A stretch of 64,000 bases of DNA from Planctomycetota bacterium. GTDB taxonomy: Bacteria; Planctomycetota; Phycisphaerae; UBA1845; PWPN01. The stretch's first letter is position 1, and each line of letters starts with the position of its first letter. The stretch lies in the NCBI GenBank assembly GCA_022711465.1, contig JAKLEZ010000003.1, positions 310,001 through 374,000 on the forward strand. Reading direction: 5' to 3'. This document shows positions 51,611 through 60,156 of the stretch, piece after piece. The notes under the pieces are model-generated. The model did no database searches, was not told the origin of the DNA, and saw only the letters and a list, made by a program, of their open reading frames with translations. The position numbers and the translations under genes were made by a program.

Positions 51611-53002
51611 GTGACTGCCCAGAACATCCAGGCGTGGGAGTGCATCGTCTGCGGCTACATCCACGAGGGAGCCGCGCCGCCGGACGAGTGTCCACTTTGC
51701 GGCGCTCCCCGCAGTGAGTTCAAACCGCGCCGACCAAGCACTCCGCACTTGCCCGCCGTAGGCGGGCCCGAGGGGGTTCGTGTTGCCGTTCTGGGGGCTG
51801 GAATCGCCGGACTGGCCGCGGTCGAGTCGATCCGCTCCGCCTCCCCGACCGCCCAGGTCACCCTCATCTCCGAGGAGCAACACCTCCCTTACCAGCGATT
51901 GAACCTCACTCGATACCTGGCCAACGAGATCGCCGAGAATCAGCTTCCGATCCACCCCGCCCAGTGGTACACACAGCACCACCTGCAGCTCCTGCTCGGC
52001 ACCAAGGCCGCCAGAATCGACCTGGGCCGGCGGTCCATAGTCCTGGCGGACGGCCAAACCACCGCTTTCGACAAGCTCATCCTGGCAACCGGGGCAACTG
52101 CCGCCATCCCGCCCATCCCGGGCGCTGCGGCGGAGAACGTCCGGTGCCTTCGAACTCTTGACGACGCCAAGGCGGTGCTCGACTGGGCCAGGCCGGGTGC
52201 CCGCTGCGTCTGTATCGGCGGCGGTATTCTGGGCCTGGAGGCGGCCGGGGCACTCGCTCGTCGCGGTGTCGAGGTCGCCCTAATCGAAGGTCAGGCATGG
52301 CTCCTGCCCCGACAGCTGAACGAGAGGGCGTCCCGGGTGCTACAGAAGCAGGTCACCGGCCTGGGGATCCGGCTTTACCACAGTGCCGGCGTGGCCCGTA
52401 TCGCCGGCGAAGGCCGGGCTCGCGAGGTGCTCCTGCAGGACGGCTCAAGCCTGCCCACGGATTTCGTGATCCTCGCCACCGGCGTGAAACCCACGACCGC
52501 ACTGGCCGAGCAGTGCGGGCTGACCGTCAATCGAGGCATCCTGGTCAACGATCAGTTGGTGACCTCCGATCCGAACGTGCTGGCGGCGGGCGACGTCGCT
52601 GAACACCGGGGCACGGTCTACGGCCTGTGGACGGTGTCACAGATCCAGGGCCACATCGCCGGGCTGAGCGCACTCGGCGGGCAGGTGGCATTCAACGGGG
52701 TGCCAAGGTCCAATTTCCTCAAGGTGCTCGGGGTGGGCCTCTTCAGCATCGGCGCCATCGAACCCGAGGGCCCCGAAGGGAGGGCACTCGAGCAGGAGAC
52801 GGACAGCGGATATCAACGGTTCGTGTTCCGCGGCGGTCGCCTCGTCGGGGCCATCCTCCTCGGTGACACCCGCTCCGCAACGGCGGTCAAGTCAGCGATC
52901 GAGCGAGCGGATGACCTCGGCGGTCTCCTGCAACGGCGTCTCCCCGCCACGGCAGTGCTTGCGCACCTCGAGGTCCAGGAAACCGGGGCTCGTCGGGGCT
53001 GA
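51611..53002 (+). CDS. FAD/NAD(P) oxidoreductase with N-terminal rubredoxin-like domain
   Basis: About 463 residues. The first 45 form a rubrerythrin-type rubredoxin knuckle (CIVCGYIHEG, CPLCGAPRSEF). The rest is a pyridine-nucleotide-disulfide-type reductase: VAVLGAGIAGLAAVESI, PYQRLNLTRYLANE, LILATGATAAIPPIPG, CVCIGGGILGLEAAGALARRG, VILATGVKP and VLAAGDVAEHRGTVYGLW. This is the plan of NADH:rubredoxin reductase (NROR) with its electron acceptor fused on. It most likely reduces the rubrerythrin encoded just upstream. The GTG at 51611 has GGGAGG 5 bases upstream; a GTG at 51545 overlapping the rubrerythrin stop is possible. Confidence 0.9.
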   Translation: MTAQNIQAWECIVCGYIHEGAAPPDECPLCGAPRSEFKPRRPSTPHLPAVGGPEGVRVAVLGAGIAGLAAVESIRSASPTAQVTLISEEQHLPYQRLNLTRYLANEIAENQLPIHPAQWYTQHHLQLLLGTKAARIDLGRRSIVLADGQTTAFDKLILATGATAAIPPIPGAAAENVRCLRTLDDAKAVLDWARPGARCVCIGGGILGLEAAGALARRGVEVALIEGQAWLLPRQLNERASRVLQKQVTGLGIRLYHSAGVARIAGEGRAREVLLQDGSSLPTDFVILATGVKPTTALAEQCGLTVNRGILVNDQLVTSDPNVLAAGDVAEHRGTVYGLWTVSQIQGHIAGLSALGGQVAFNGVPRSNFLKVLGVGLFSIGAIEPEGPEGRALEQETDSGYQRFVFRGGRLVGAILLGDTRSATAVKSAIERADDLGGLLQRRLPATAVLAHLEVQETGARRG

Positions 53003-53003
53003 C

Positions 53004-54296
53004 TCATCTGTTCAGGCGAAACAGCCGCCCGTCTCCCGGCGCGAGCTTGATGCTCACCTCGCGTTCGGCGCTCAGCGCCGGCCCGTCAACCCACCTACTG
53101 GTCTTGCGGTCAAGTTCTTCCAGCCTGTCGACGGGCAGGGCGACCTTCACCCGCGCTTCGCCATCCTGCTTGTAGCTCCGGTTCACGATCATGAAGGCCG
53201 TCGTCTTGGACCGGATGCCGAACAGGCCAAGGACGAATTCCCCGCCGCCGGTCACCCGCAGCGGGGCGTCGGCCGGAATGGCCTGAGTGCCGTAGGGCAA
53301 CGGCGCCGTGTGGTACACGGCCACGGAATCCAGCTCCATCAGGGCCGGCCCGATCTTCTCGATCTCGGCGTTGATGGCGGCGACCTCTTTCGCCATCGCC
53401 GAGGCTTTGCCTTCACGGTAGAGGCCGGCGTAGGACTCGGGCCCCCAATAGGTGAAGTAGCTGATGCCCCGCCCGCCGTAGGCCATCGTGGTGAATACCA
53501 GAAACCGTGTCTCTGCCGCGTTGGGCAGTCGCCAGACCTTCTCCACCAGGCTGGCCTGAATGATGTTGAGAAAGGGCTTGCCCGCTTCCAGGGCCGCATC
53601 CCGGATAAGGGCGAGATTGAGAAAGTACTGATTACCGTCATTTGATTTGAAAAAGTGGTAATGATCATAGCTGATCAGGTCGGGCTTGACGATCTCGACG
53701 AACTTCTTGAGATGCTCGCGGTAAGCCAGGACGGTTCTGTCGCTTACCCCCACGCCGGCGAAGTTCTGCGGATACCCGACCTTGGCTCGCTCGGCGGCGT
53801 CGGCACTGACGCCGAGCTGGGCTTCACTGGCGTAGGTGGGGAAAAGATTGATGTACGCCAGATGGCTCGGGTCCCGCTCGCGAAGGTAGGCAACCAGCTT
53901 GCCCAACCCGGCGAACGCCCCGGCCCCCGGCTCGTCGGTGATGAAGTAGGCCTCCATCGCCGGATGGCCCTTGACCTTTTCGATCAGGGCGTCCAGTTGT
54001 GCTCGCTTGGCGGCATCCTCGAGCGTGGTCGGGCTCAGCAGGCCATCGGTCAGCATGGCTCGTAACCGGTGCTTGGCGGCCACGTCCAGCCCGTCGGGCG
54101 GCACCCAGGTCAGGCTGTAGTGCTCGGCGGCCACCGCCTTGAGGGCCTCCTCCGTGGCCGGAGGCGGACACCAGAAGGTGATGATGAACTGCTTCTGAGT
54201 CCACCCCTTGCCTGTGGCCGGCGCGGCCAACGTGGATGCGGGTGCAACCACGCCGGAGAGAACCACGACACGAAGCCATGAAGATGCCTTCATCAC
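53004..54296 (-). CDS. Secreted TIM-barrel glycosidase-like protein
   Basis: A 430-residue exported protein (Sec signal, about 1-25, ending LAAPA). The body looks like a glycosidase barrel: QFIITFWCPPP, MEAYFITDEPGAGAF (Asp-Glu at a strand end), LAYINLFPTYA, KPDLISYDHYHFF, RFLVFTTMAYGGRGISYFTYWG. A small beta domain at the end has FVLGLFGIRSKTTAFMIVNRS. Similar layouts occur in GH42-like and DUF4434-like proteins, but I cannot fix a family. The stop is one base from the convergent rubredoxin-reductase stop. Confidence 0.7.
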   Translation of the reverse strand: MMKASSWLRVVVLSGVVAPASTLAAPATGKGWTQKQFIITFWCPPPATEEALKAVAAEHYSLTWVPPDGLDVAAKHRLRAMLTDGLLSPTTLEDAAKRAQLDALIEKVKGHPAMEAYFITDEPGAGAFAGLGKLVAYLRERDPSHLAYINLFPTYASEAQLGVSADAAERAKVGYPQNFAGVGVSDRTVLAYREHLKKFVEIVKPDLISYDHYHFFKSNDGNQYFLNLALIRDAALEAGKPFLNIIQASLVEKVWRLPNAAETRFLVFTTMAYGGRGISYFTYWGPESYAGLYREGKASAMAKEVAAINAEIEKIGPALMELDSVAVYHTAPLPYGTQAIPADAPLRVTGGGEFVLGLFGIRSKTTAFMIVNRSYKQDGEARVKVALPVDRLEELDRKTSRWVDGPALSAEREVSIKLAPGDGRLFRLNR

Positions 54297-54474
54297 GAGA
54301 CCTCCTCCCGCAGCGGCATGAGTGACGGCCGTGCCGTCCTGGCAACATCTCTGATATCGCCCCGACGAACGGCATATCGAAAGGGTACCGCCACAGGGTC
54401 ATGCTGATCAAGGTGTAAGGCAACTCTGCCCCGGACCACCATCCGGCGCGGCGACTGAGCGTGTCGTCTACGCT

Positions 54475-54753
54475 GTGACGTTCATGGAACTGGCTGGAAC
54501 CGAGGACTTGGCCTTGAGCATCGGCTCGGAGGCGGGAGCCAGAGTCTGGCTGGACGATCAGGTGGTTGAGGATTGGCTCGGCTATCGGCACTATACGCGA
54601 GGTGAGTACCGCATAACCGTGAAGTGCCACCCGGGCCGCCGGAAGCTCATGGTCAAGGTCTTTCGGGGGGTCGAACACTGGGTCTTCTCGGTGGGAGCCG
54701 TGGATCGCAACGGCTGGCCGGCCAAGGTGACGTGGCATCGAAGCTCGGAGTGA
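54475..54753 (+). pseudogene. Possible remnant of a carbohydrate-binding domain protein
   Basis: A 92-codon frame reading VTFMELAGTEDLALSIGSEA, then GARVWLDDQVVEDWLGYR and RKLMVKVFRGVEHWVFSVG. This recalls the 'tolerates glycine-poor' middle of PA14- or galactose-binding-like sandwiches in planctomycetal sugar enzymes. The protein-like reading begins upstream of the GTG without a start or ribosome site, so it looks like a 3' piece of a lost gene. It could also be a small intact gene. Confidence 0.4.
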
Positions 54754-55238
54754 CTTTGCCCTGTCCCAGCGATTGATCGCCCCCAGCATGCGTCGTTCAA
54801 CGGCCTGCGCGGAGATGATCGCTGGGCAGACGGGATTCGCGGGCATCGGGACGGTGCCCAATTCATACTCGGGCCGGGCGCGGGCTCGGGGGTGGCTCCG
54901 TCGTCGTCTGTGCGATCCCTGCCGTAGTTGGGCCGTATCCAGCGAGGATACTCCCGCTCAGATTCGTCGCGGGCTGCTGGAAGCGAACGCGGCACATCTT
55001 GCCATGGGCATCCCGAAATGATATACAATAGCGATCGGACGCGTCCGGCCTGCGGGAGAGTTTGGGAATGCGGTTGCGTGTTTTCTTATCCTGGACCATG
55101 CCGATGAGGGTAAGAACTGCCCATTCTCGGGTCAATTTAAGGGCTCAAAAGGGCCCCTTTTGGGATGCAGATTGTCAACTTAAGACCTCGTTCCAGAATG
55201 ACAGTAGTGGATGTAAGTCGTTGTTAATAAAGTAGTTT
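54754..55238. other. Gene-poor region before tRNA-Arg
   Basis: 485 bases without an intact gene. The minus strand carries an integrase-like relic (listed). AT content rises near 55100-55235, just before the tRNA. A complementary pair AAAAGGGGCCCCTTTT-like (about 55148-55164) may form a small hairpin. Confidence 0.5.
54863..55135 (-). pseudogene. Relic of a tyrosine-integrase N-terminus
   Basis: The minus frame reads RNRIPKLSRRPDASDRYCIS, then FRDAHGKMCRVRF, like the N-terminal start of planctomycetal integrases (IPKLxRHKxSGxxxVxxxG pattern). After this, similarity seems to continue in another frame with ESEREYPRWI and NYGRDR, which is what a frameshift would give. No catalytic domain follows. 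It could be a dead predecessor at the same tRNA site. Confidence 0.35.
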
Positions 55239-55312
55239 GCACCGCTAGCTCAATTGGATAGAGCATCGGCCTACGGAGCCGAAGGTTGCAGGTTCGACTC
55301 CTGCGCGGTGTA
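55239..55312 (+). tRNA. tRNA-Arg (anticodon ACG), integration site
   Basis: 74-base tRNA. The acceptor stem is GCACCGC/GCGGTGT with a G-U first pair. The anticodon stem TCGGC/GCCGA holds the loop CTACGGA, giving ACG. T arm GCAGG-TTCGACT-CCTGC. No encoded CCA. The opposite strand is the 3' end of the integrase gene. Confidence 0.95.
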
Positions 55313-56987
55313 GTGTGCCAGCCGTTGTCTTCGAACGACAAGACTTGTCCGATTCAGCACTTACAGGACAATCCGGCAAAGACGGATTTCCGCCTGATGC
55401 GTCAGCAGATGCCCCGTTTTGTACCGGTTTGTAGTCCGTAAAACAAACCCCGTCACAAACTGGCGCTCCAATTACCTCTGTACTTATAGCGTTGTGAGTT
55501 CCCGTCGCCCGCAGCCGTTCGCGGCCGTCGTCCACCGGGATCAGCGGTAGTCTGGACAAGGCTCCTCGAAGGTCGATCAGGCTCACGTCGGTATAGTCAT
55601 CGGTGACCGTATTCCGGGCGTGCCTCATCAGAATCTGCCGGGTGGTCAGCGGCACCCCGGCGGCAGCCAGTAGACTGTTGAAGGTATGGCGCAGGGAATG
55701 CACGTCGATCCCCCGCCCGCGGCTGTCGCGTTTGGCGATCCCGGCGACTTTCAGGTCGCGATTCATGATCTTGACCAAGCCATCCGGTACTTTGAGCAAC
55801 GGAGCGTCGGCTGGCAGGGCCAGCGGCACCGGCTGTCCATTGCGTTTAGCCTGGTTCTGCAAGACAAGCAGCCGCTGCTCAAGGTGTCGGGCTAAGTCGG
55901 CGGCGAGATCAGCCCGCAGGATGATCTCCGCTCCTCGTCGGGCTTTCTCATCCGCGGCCTTCAGGACCGCGTACGGTGTCGGTCCGGTCAGGGTCGCCCC
56001 GCCCACGGTCAGGGATCGCAGTTCGTTCAGCCGCAGCCCGGTTAGGGCCAGAGTCTTGTAGACAAGCGCCCGTATTTGGCCTTCCGCCTTTGCCTCGGCG
56101 ACGGCGCCCGGTCGGTGTTTGAGTCGTTCCATGGCGGCAGTCTCCGCGGCGTCGATGTTGGCGGGCGTGAGCGTCTCATAGGTCCAACTCGACCGCTTGC
56201 GATGGCTTCCCGGTTGCCGTTCTATGGTCACCGGCTTGCGGCCATGTTCCGCAAGGGGGCGGCGAAGGGTGGCGCCTATCAAGCCCACCAGTTCCCCAGT
56301 CGTCAGTGCCCGCCGTGGTCGCCGCTGGTCGGCTCGCTCGTTCGCTCGTGGGGTACGCGAAAAGGGGTTGCTCGAGAGGCGGCCCACACTCACTGCCCAG
56401 TTGCAGAACGTGGTCAGCGCGGTGATGTAGCCGTTGCGGGTCCTCGCGGACATGGTGGCGGGTGTTTTGGCCAGCCAGGTTTCGAGGCGAGTACGCTCCA
56501 GGTCACGCAGGGTCTGGAAGTCGCATTCCGCGACCAGTCGTTCCAACCGTCCGATCACCGTATCACGGTGGGTCTTGGAGCTGGCTTTGGTCTTCAGGTA
56601 GACCTCGAAGGCTTCGAGGTGCGTGGCCAGCGGGGTGTCGGCGTACTCGGCAGTCCGGCTCTCGGTCTTGGTGAGCACGTTGCCCTTCACCAACTCGACC
56701 TTCCGCTCCAGTTCACGTAGCACCCCCAGAGCGGCGGTTTCGTCACGACAGCCGGTCGGCACGACGTGCAGGCCACCCTCGATGTCGCGATACCGGGCGA
56801 CGAACTTGCTGGACTCGACCACGATGCGGGGGTGGCCGGCGTGCTTGCCGCGAGTCGGGACAGTCACCGGGGCTGTCTGGGTCCTGCCCTTCCCCCTCCA
56901 TCGAGCGAATCGCTCGCCCTTGCGGGTGAACAGCTCGGCCCCAGCGGGCAGTGGCTTCGTCACGGTCGGCCTGTAAATGTTGCCCAC
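55245..56987 (-). CDS. Tyrosine recombinase/integrase ending inside tRNA-Arg
   Basis: A 580-residue phage-type integrase. An Arg/Lys-rich N-terminal AP2-like region is followed by a SAM-like core-binding domain (about 120-215, ETWLAKTPATMSARTRNGYI). The catalytic domain has Arg in LTGLRLNELRSL, HSLRHTFNSLL (H-x-x-R) and nucleophile Tyr in TVTDDYTDV, with RQILMRHA before it. The last 20 or so residues (AGVEPATFGSVGRCSIQLS) are antisense tRNA-Arg, and the stop lies in the acceptor stem. Start is a GTG with GAGGTGA upstream, 3 bases after the XRE-like stop. Confidence 0.94.
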   Translation of the reverse strand: MGNIYRPTVTKPLPAGAELFTRKGERFARWRGKGRTQTAPVTVPTRGKHAGHPRIVVESSKFVARYRDIEGGLHVVPTGCRDETAALGVLRELERKVELVKGNVLTKTESRTAEYADTPLATHLEAFEVYLKTKASSKTHRDTVIGRLERLVAECDFQTLRDLERTRLETWLAKTPATMSARTRNGYITALTTFCNWAVSVGRLSSNPFSRTPRANERADQRRPRRALTTGELVGLIGATLRRPLAEHGRKPVTIERQPGSHRKRSSWTYETLTPANIDAAETAAMERLKHRPGAVAEAKAEGQIRALVYKTLALTGLRLNELRSLTVGGATLTGPTPYAVLKAADEKARRGAEIILRADLAADLARHLEQRLLVLQNQAKRNGQPVPLALPADAPLLKVPDGLVKIMNRDLKVAGIAKRDSRGRGIDVHSLRHTFNSLLAAAGVPLTTRQILMRHARNTVTDDYTDVSLIDLRGALSRLPLIPVDDGRERLRATGTHNAISTEVIGAPVCDGVCFTDYKPVQNGASADASGGNPSLPDCPVSAESDKSCRSKTTAGTLHRAGVEPATFGSVGRCSIQLS

Positions 56988-56990
56988 ACG

Positions 56991-57215
56991 TCACCTCGCC
57001 TTTCGCTGCTCGCTGCAAACCACGACCTGTAGGTCCAAGAAGTCGGCCAGGAGGTCCAGACTCTCAAGGGATAGGCCGCGGTGCCCGGCCAGGAAGTGGC
57101 TCATCGCGCCCTTGTCGATGCCGGTCTGCTTGCAGATGGTGTAGCAGCTGTACTCGCTGCCGGTCACCAGTTCACGGATCTGATCGCTGAATCGTCTTCT
57201 CGTTTTGGTTCCCAT
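56991..57215 (-). CDS. XRE-like HTH repressor
   Basis: A 74-residue one-domain HTH protein: FSDQIRELVTGSEYSCYTIC, KQTGIDKGAMSHFLAGHRGL, SLESLDLLADFLDLQVVV. The Cro/C1 helix pair is clear. The ATG at 57215 lies 10 bases after a strong -10 box, with GAGGG in between. It probably controls the integrase gene that starts 3 bases behind it. The frame continues far upstream but without conservation. Confidence 0.85.
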   Translation of the reverse strand: MGTKTRRRFSDQIRELVTGSEYSCYTICKQTGIDKGAMSHFLAGHRGLSLESLDLLADFLDLQVVVCSEQRKAR

Positions 57216-57225
57216 GATACCCTCA

Positions 57226-57254
57226 AGTATACTCCATAATTGGCGCCATGTCAA
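57226..57254 (-). promoter_or_regulatory. Strong sigma-70 promoter for the XRE-integrase pair
   Basis: Read on the minus strand: perfect TTGACA (57254-57249), 17-base spacer, TATACT (57231-57226). The -35 overlaps the stop codon of the TubC_N-like gene. Transcription would start only about 4 bases before the ATG. Confidence 0.8.
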
Positions 57255-57568
57255 CTCCCTTTCTTCAGATGTCGGGCCAGAGCTGGTCCGCCTTGACGCA
57301 GCTCGGTCGGATCGGTCCAGCCGCAGATACCCGGAAGTCGCACTGCGGCCCGGCAGAATCTGGCCCACTCCGCATCGGCGTGAGTATTCCCCACATTGCC
57401 GGAGCCCTTCTTCAACAAGGCCAGGAGCTCGTCCTTGAGCAATGTCATCTGCTCGACCAGTTCGCGGGGTGCAGCCCGGGGCGGTCGATACCGAATGCGG
57501 TTCCCTACGGCTTCGAGGGCAATACCCCGGCGGCCCAAGTCGACGAGAAGTGCCTTCGCCGCCGTCAT
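57251..57568 (-). CDS. Small TubC_N-like docking-domain protein
   Basis: A 105-residue protein. Its first 50 residues (LLVDLGRRGIALEAVGNRIR, APRELVEQMTLLKDELLALL) match the TubC N-terminal docking fold, known from PKS/NRPS subunits and also found beside primases on mobile elements. The remainder (GNTHADAEWARFCRAAVRLP) is unassigned. The ATG overlaps the primase stop (ATGA), so the two are translated together. A partner-binding role with the primase-helicase is inferred. Confidence 0.75.
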   Translation of the reverse strand: MTAAKALLVDLGRRGIALEAVGNRIRYRPPRAAPRELVEQMTLLKDELLALLKKGSGNVGNTHADAEWARFCRAAVRLPGICGWTDPTELRQGGPALARHLKKGS

Positions 57569-60156
57569 AGCTCACCCCATTGATCGTTCGTCGTCGCTCC
57601 GACCATGCCTCCCCCTGTCCGCGTTTTGCGGTTTTGGGGGCTGTATGGCCGTGTCATCTCGGGGGCGCCTACGGCGTCAACGTCTACAGTATCCTCCTTA
57701 TCGACCTCCCCAGCCACACAAGTGTTGACGTTGACGGTGTCGACGGTCTCTGTCAGCATGAAGGCTTTTGTCCCCCTTGGAGGTTGCCTCCATTGACCTA
57801 GGCCCGCAGCCACCAACTCGTCGAGGGCGGCCTCCGCCCCTTCCTGATCGTCCCTCAAGCGACGACTTCCTTGCCGTAGTTCTCTGACCGTTACCCCTTC
57901 ACCGTGTTTCTTCTTGGCGATCAACCGTGATACGAGTTCGACCAACTCTCGCCGTTGCCGATCTGCCGGACCTTCGGCCAGGATCGAGCAGCTCCGACGC
58001 GCTTCTTGGCCAAACCACCGGGTCAGCTCAATGCCCGCTTCGACGCTCTCTCGGTCGACCGTATCCGGGCTAGCTAGGCCGCGATCACCTGCGGCGAAAC
58101 GAACCAAATGAACAATTAGGGCGAATCGGGCCGCGTAGGCTTCCAGCTTCGACCAGGTGGCGGCCAAGAGGCCGGCGTACTCAAGTTGCTCTTCCCCGTG
58201 GGCATCGACAAACTGCCTCCATGTCTCCCGGGCGTCATCGCTCAGCGGGATCAGCACCGGCTGAGAGTTGCCGTTCGCATCCTGAGTAGATGCCAACTCG
58301 TACAGGCCGTCGAAAACCGCCGCGAGCCCGCTCCACGTTGCCTCGCCTACCTCCCGGTCGGACCATCGTTTAGCCCTCCGCGGCGGCATGGCGAGCAGCA
58401 ACCTGGCCGCCAACCCGTTCTCGAGGTGTTCCGACCCAAGCGACCGCCTCAGCGTGTCCAGCTGAATCCCGCCGGTGATGCTCATGGCCGCCATGGGGAC
58501 GTAGATTGTGGGCCTGTCTGCCCCCTTGCGGTCCACAAGGAGTTCCCCGGCCCGGTGCATCTCCAGCCAGTGAGCAACGTCCCCGCCATGACCGCCTGCA
58601 CGGTACTGGTTGAACGAGCCCAGCCACCCGCTCAACTCATCGCAGACAAGCAACAAGCCACGTGGATTGTCACTCAGATTCACAGCGAGAGCCTCCACCG
58701 TCGTGTCCGAAACGCAGTATCTCACGGCCTTTGGCTTCTCGGAAATTGCTGAGTGGTTGGCTGCCGTCGCCCTTGTCCCCTGCTGGTATGACCTCAGCTC
58801 CTGTTGGTGTTTCTTGACCTCCACATCGTGGATTCTGAATGCCTCCTTTTGTCGCTGACGAATGGGTCTGAGTGCGGCCTCGATGGCCGGCGACTTCAAC
58901 GTACCGCTCTCCCCGATAATCACGGCCCAGATGACTGCGGGTTCAGTCCAAGCTGCCGAGAGTCGAATTCTCCGGGTATTGCCGATTGCCGCCGCCAGGG
59001 CTGCGAGCAAGGGCAACGCCACGAAAGACGGATCACATCCGATGGCCATCGAAACATCCCATATGAAGGACCTGACCGGTTCGGGCAGGATCTCCACGGG
59101 GAACGGCTTGAAACAACCTACCTGTCTACGTCTACACGATCCTTGTTTCTGACTACCGGATGCGGGTTTCCGGAGACGTTGACGCGCCGGCGGGTAGTTG
59201 GGCACATCGCGGAGTGCTTCCGACAACACCGCGCCCCGCGGCTCGCGCAGTCGCATCCCCACTTCGCCGTTCTCCATGGTCTTCTTCAGCGCCTCATCGG
59301 CTTTTCGCCTCAAGTCGGACTTGTTCCATCGCGGACTGCACTTGTTCTCGTTGAACCAACGCAAAGCCTCCATTACCTCGGCCTCTGTGAAACCGAACCG
59401 CCAACACTCGCAAGCCGCCCTGAGCAGAGCATCGTGGCCGCGCTGGCCGGAAATGGAATCGGGCAGCTTCGCCAAGTAGGCCAAGCACCGAGCCAGATTA
59501 CCGCTGGCAGCACTGCTGTTGGCGGCGTGGGCTGATGGCGCGGATGGGATCGCCGCGGGCGCCGGTCGCTCGAGTACCACCTTGTGCAGATCGGACAACT
59601 CGTACACCCTTGACGGGTCCGCATCGATGATGTAGGCGTCCGCTGCGGGTTCCTTGTGGTTGCGGAATCCCGGCAGCCTCATGACCCTAGGCGGATCATG
59701 GATGGCCCGGTCGCTCTCCACCAGGGCGATCAGCTCTTTCTGTAGATTCGTCCATGAGGCGAGGTCCTCGATTGGCTGCGCCAGCCGCCACCAAGCGTGA
59801 TAACCGTGGCCGGTGGCTATCAGCATGGTCGGTGGCGGCGACTCTGTGAGTCGCTGCCGTACCTCCTCCAGCGTCATGTTGTCGAAATCGACGAACACGC
59901 ATCGGGCCAGCGCCACCGCCTTGCCGTCTCTTCCCCCCACGTGTTTTCGCGGGTTGGCGCCGACGTAGATGTGCTGGCCTTCCTCGTTCTGTTTGAACAG
60001 ATGGTCGGCACGGTCCGCCAGATGTCCGGCCTTTGAGTAAGTTGACTCGCGCGACGGCAGGAACCGAATCTCCACGATGTCTTCGGGCTCATATGCGCAG
60101 GAGGCGAAGTTCCGCAACTGCTCGCGGGCAGCCACCGGGTCTGATGTGGTGGTCAT
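57565..60156 (-). CDS. Primase-helicase: AEP primase, PriCT and DUF3987
   Basis: An 863-residue replication protein. The N-terminal archaeo-eukaryotic primase-like domain has FVDFDN (metal Asp pair, residues 90 and 92), ATGHGYHAWWRL and PPRVMRLPGFRNHK. A PriCT-type helical region (about 205-290) includes RGHDALLRAACECWRFGFTE. The DUF3987 ATPase follows: Walker A IIGESGTLKSPAIE, Walker B LLLVCDELSGWL and TGGIQLDTLRRSLG. The ATG at 60156 overlaps the HTH stop (ATGA). This is the replication initiator of many satellite-like integrated elements, so the element may replicate after excision. Confidence 0.88.
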   Translation of the reverse strand: MTTTSDPVAAREQLRNFASCAYEPEDIVEIRFLPSRESTYSKAGHLADRADHLFKQNEEGQHIYVGANPRKHVGGRDGKAVALARCVFVDFDNMTLEEVRQRLTESPPPTMLIATGHGYHAWWRLAQPIEDLASWTNLQKELIALVESDRAIHDPPRVMRLPGFRNHKEPAADAYIIDADPSRVYELSDLHKVVLERPAPAAIPSAPSAHAANSSAASGNLARCLAYLAKLPDSISGQRGHDALLRAACECWRFGFTEAEVMEALRWFNENKCSPRWNKSDLRRKADEALKKTMENGEVGMRLREPRGAVLSEALRDVPNYPPARQRLRKPASGSQKQGSCRRRQVGCFKPFPVEILPEPVRSFIWDVSMAIGCDPSFVALPLLAALAAAIGNTRRIRLSAAWTEPAVIWAVIIGESGTLKSPAIEAALRPIRQRQKEAFRIHDVEVKKHQQELRSYQQGTRATAANHSAISEKPKAVRYCVSDTTVEALAVNLSDNPRGLLLVCDELSGWLGSFNQYRAGGHGGDVAHWLEMHRAGELLVDRKGADRPTIYVPMAAMSITGGIQLDTLRRSLGSEHLENGLAARLLLAMPPRRAKRWSDREVGEATWSGLAAVFDGLYELASTQDANGNSQPVLIPLSDDARETWRQFVDAHGEEQLEYAGLLAATWSKLEAYAARFALIVHLVRFAAGDRGLASPDTVDRESVEAGIELTRWFGQEARRSCSILAEGPADRQRRELVELVSRLIAKKKHGEGVTVRELRQGSRRLRDDQEGAEAALDELVAAGLGQWRQPPRGTKAFMLTETVDTVNVNTCVAGEVDKEDTVDVDAVGAPEMTRPYSPQNRKTRTGGGMVGATTNDQWGEL

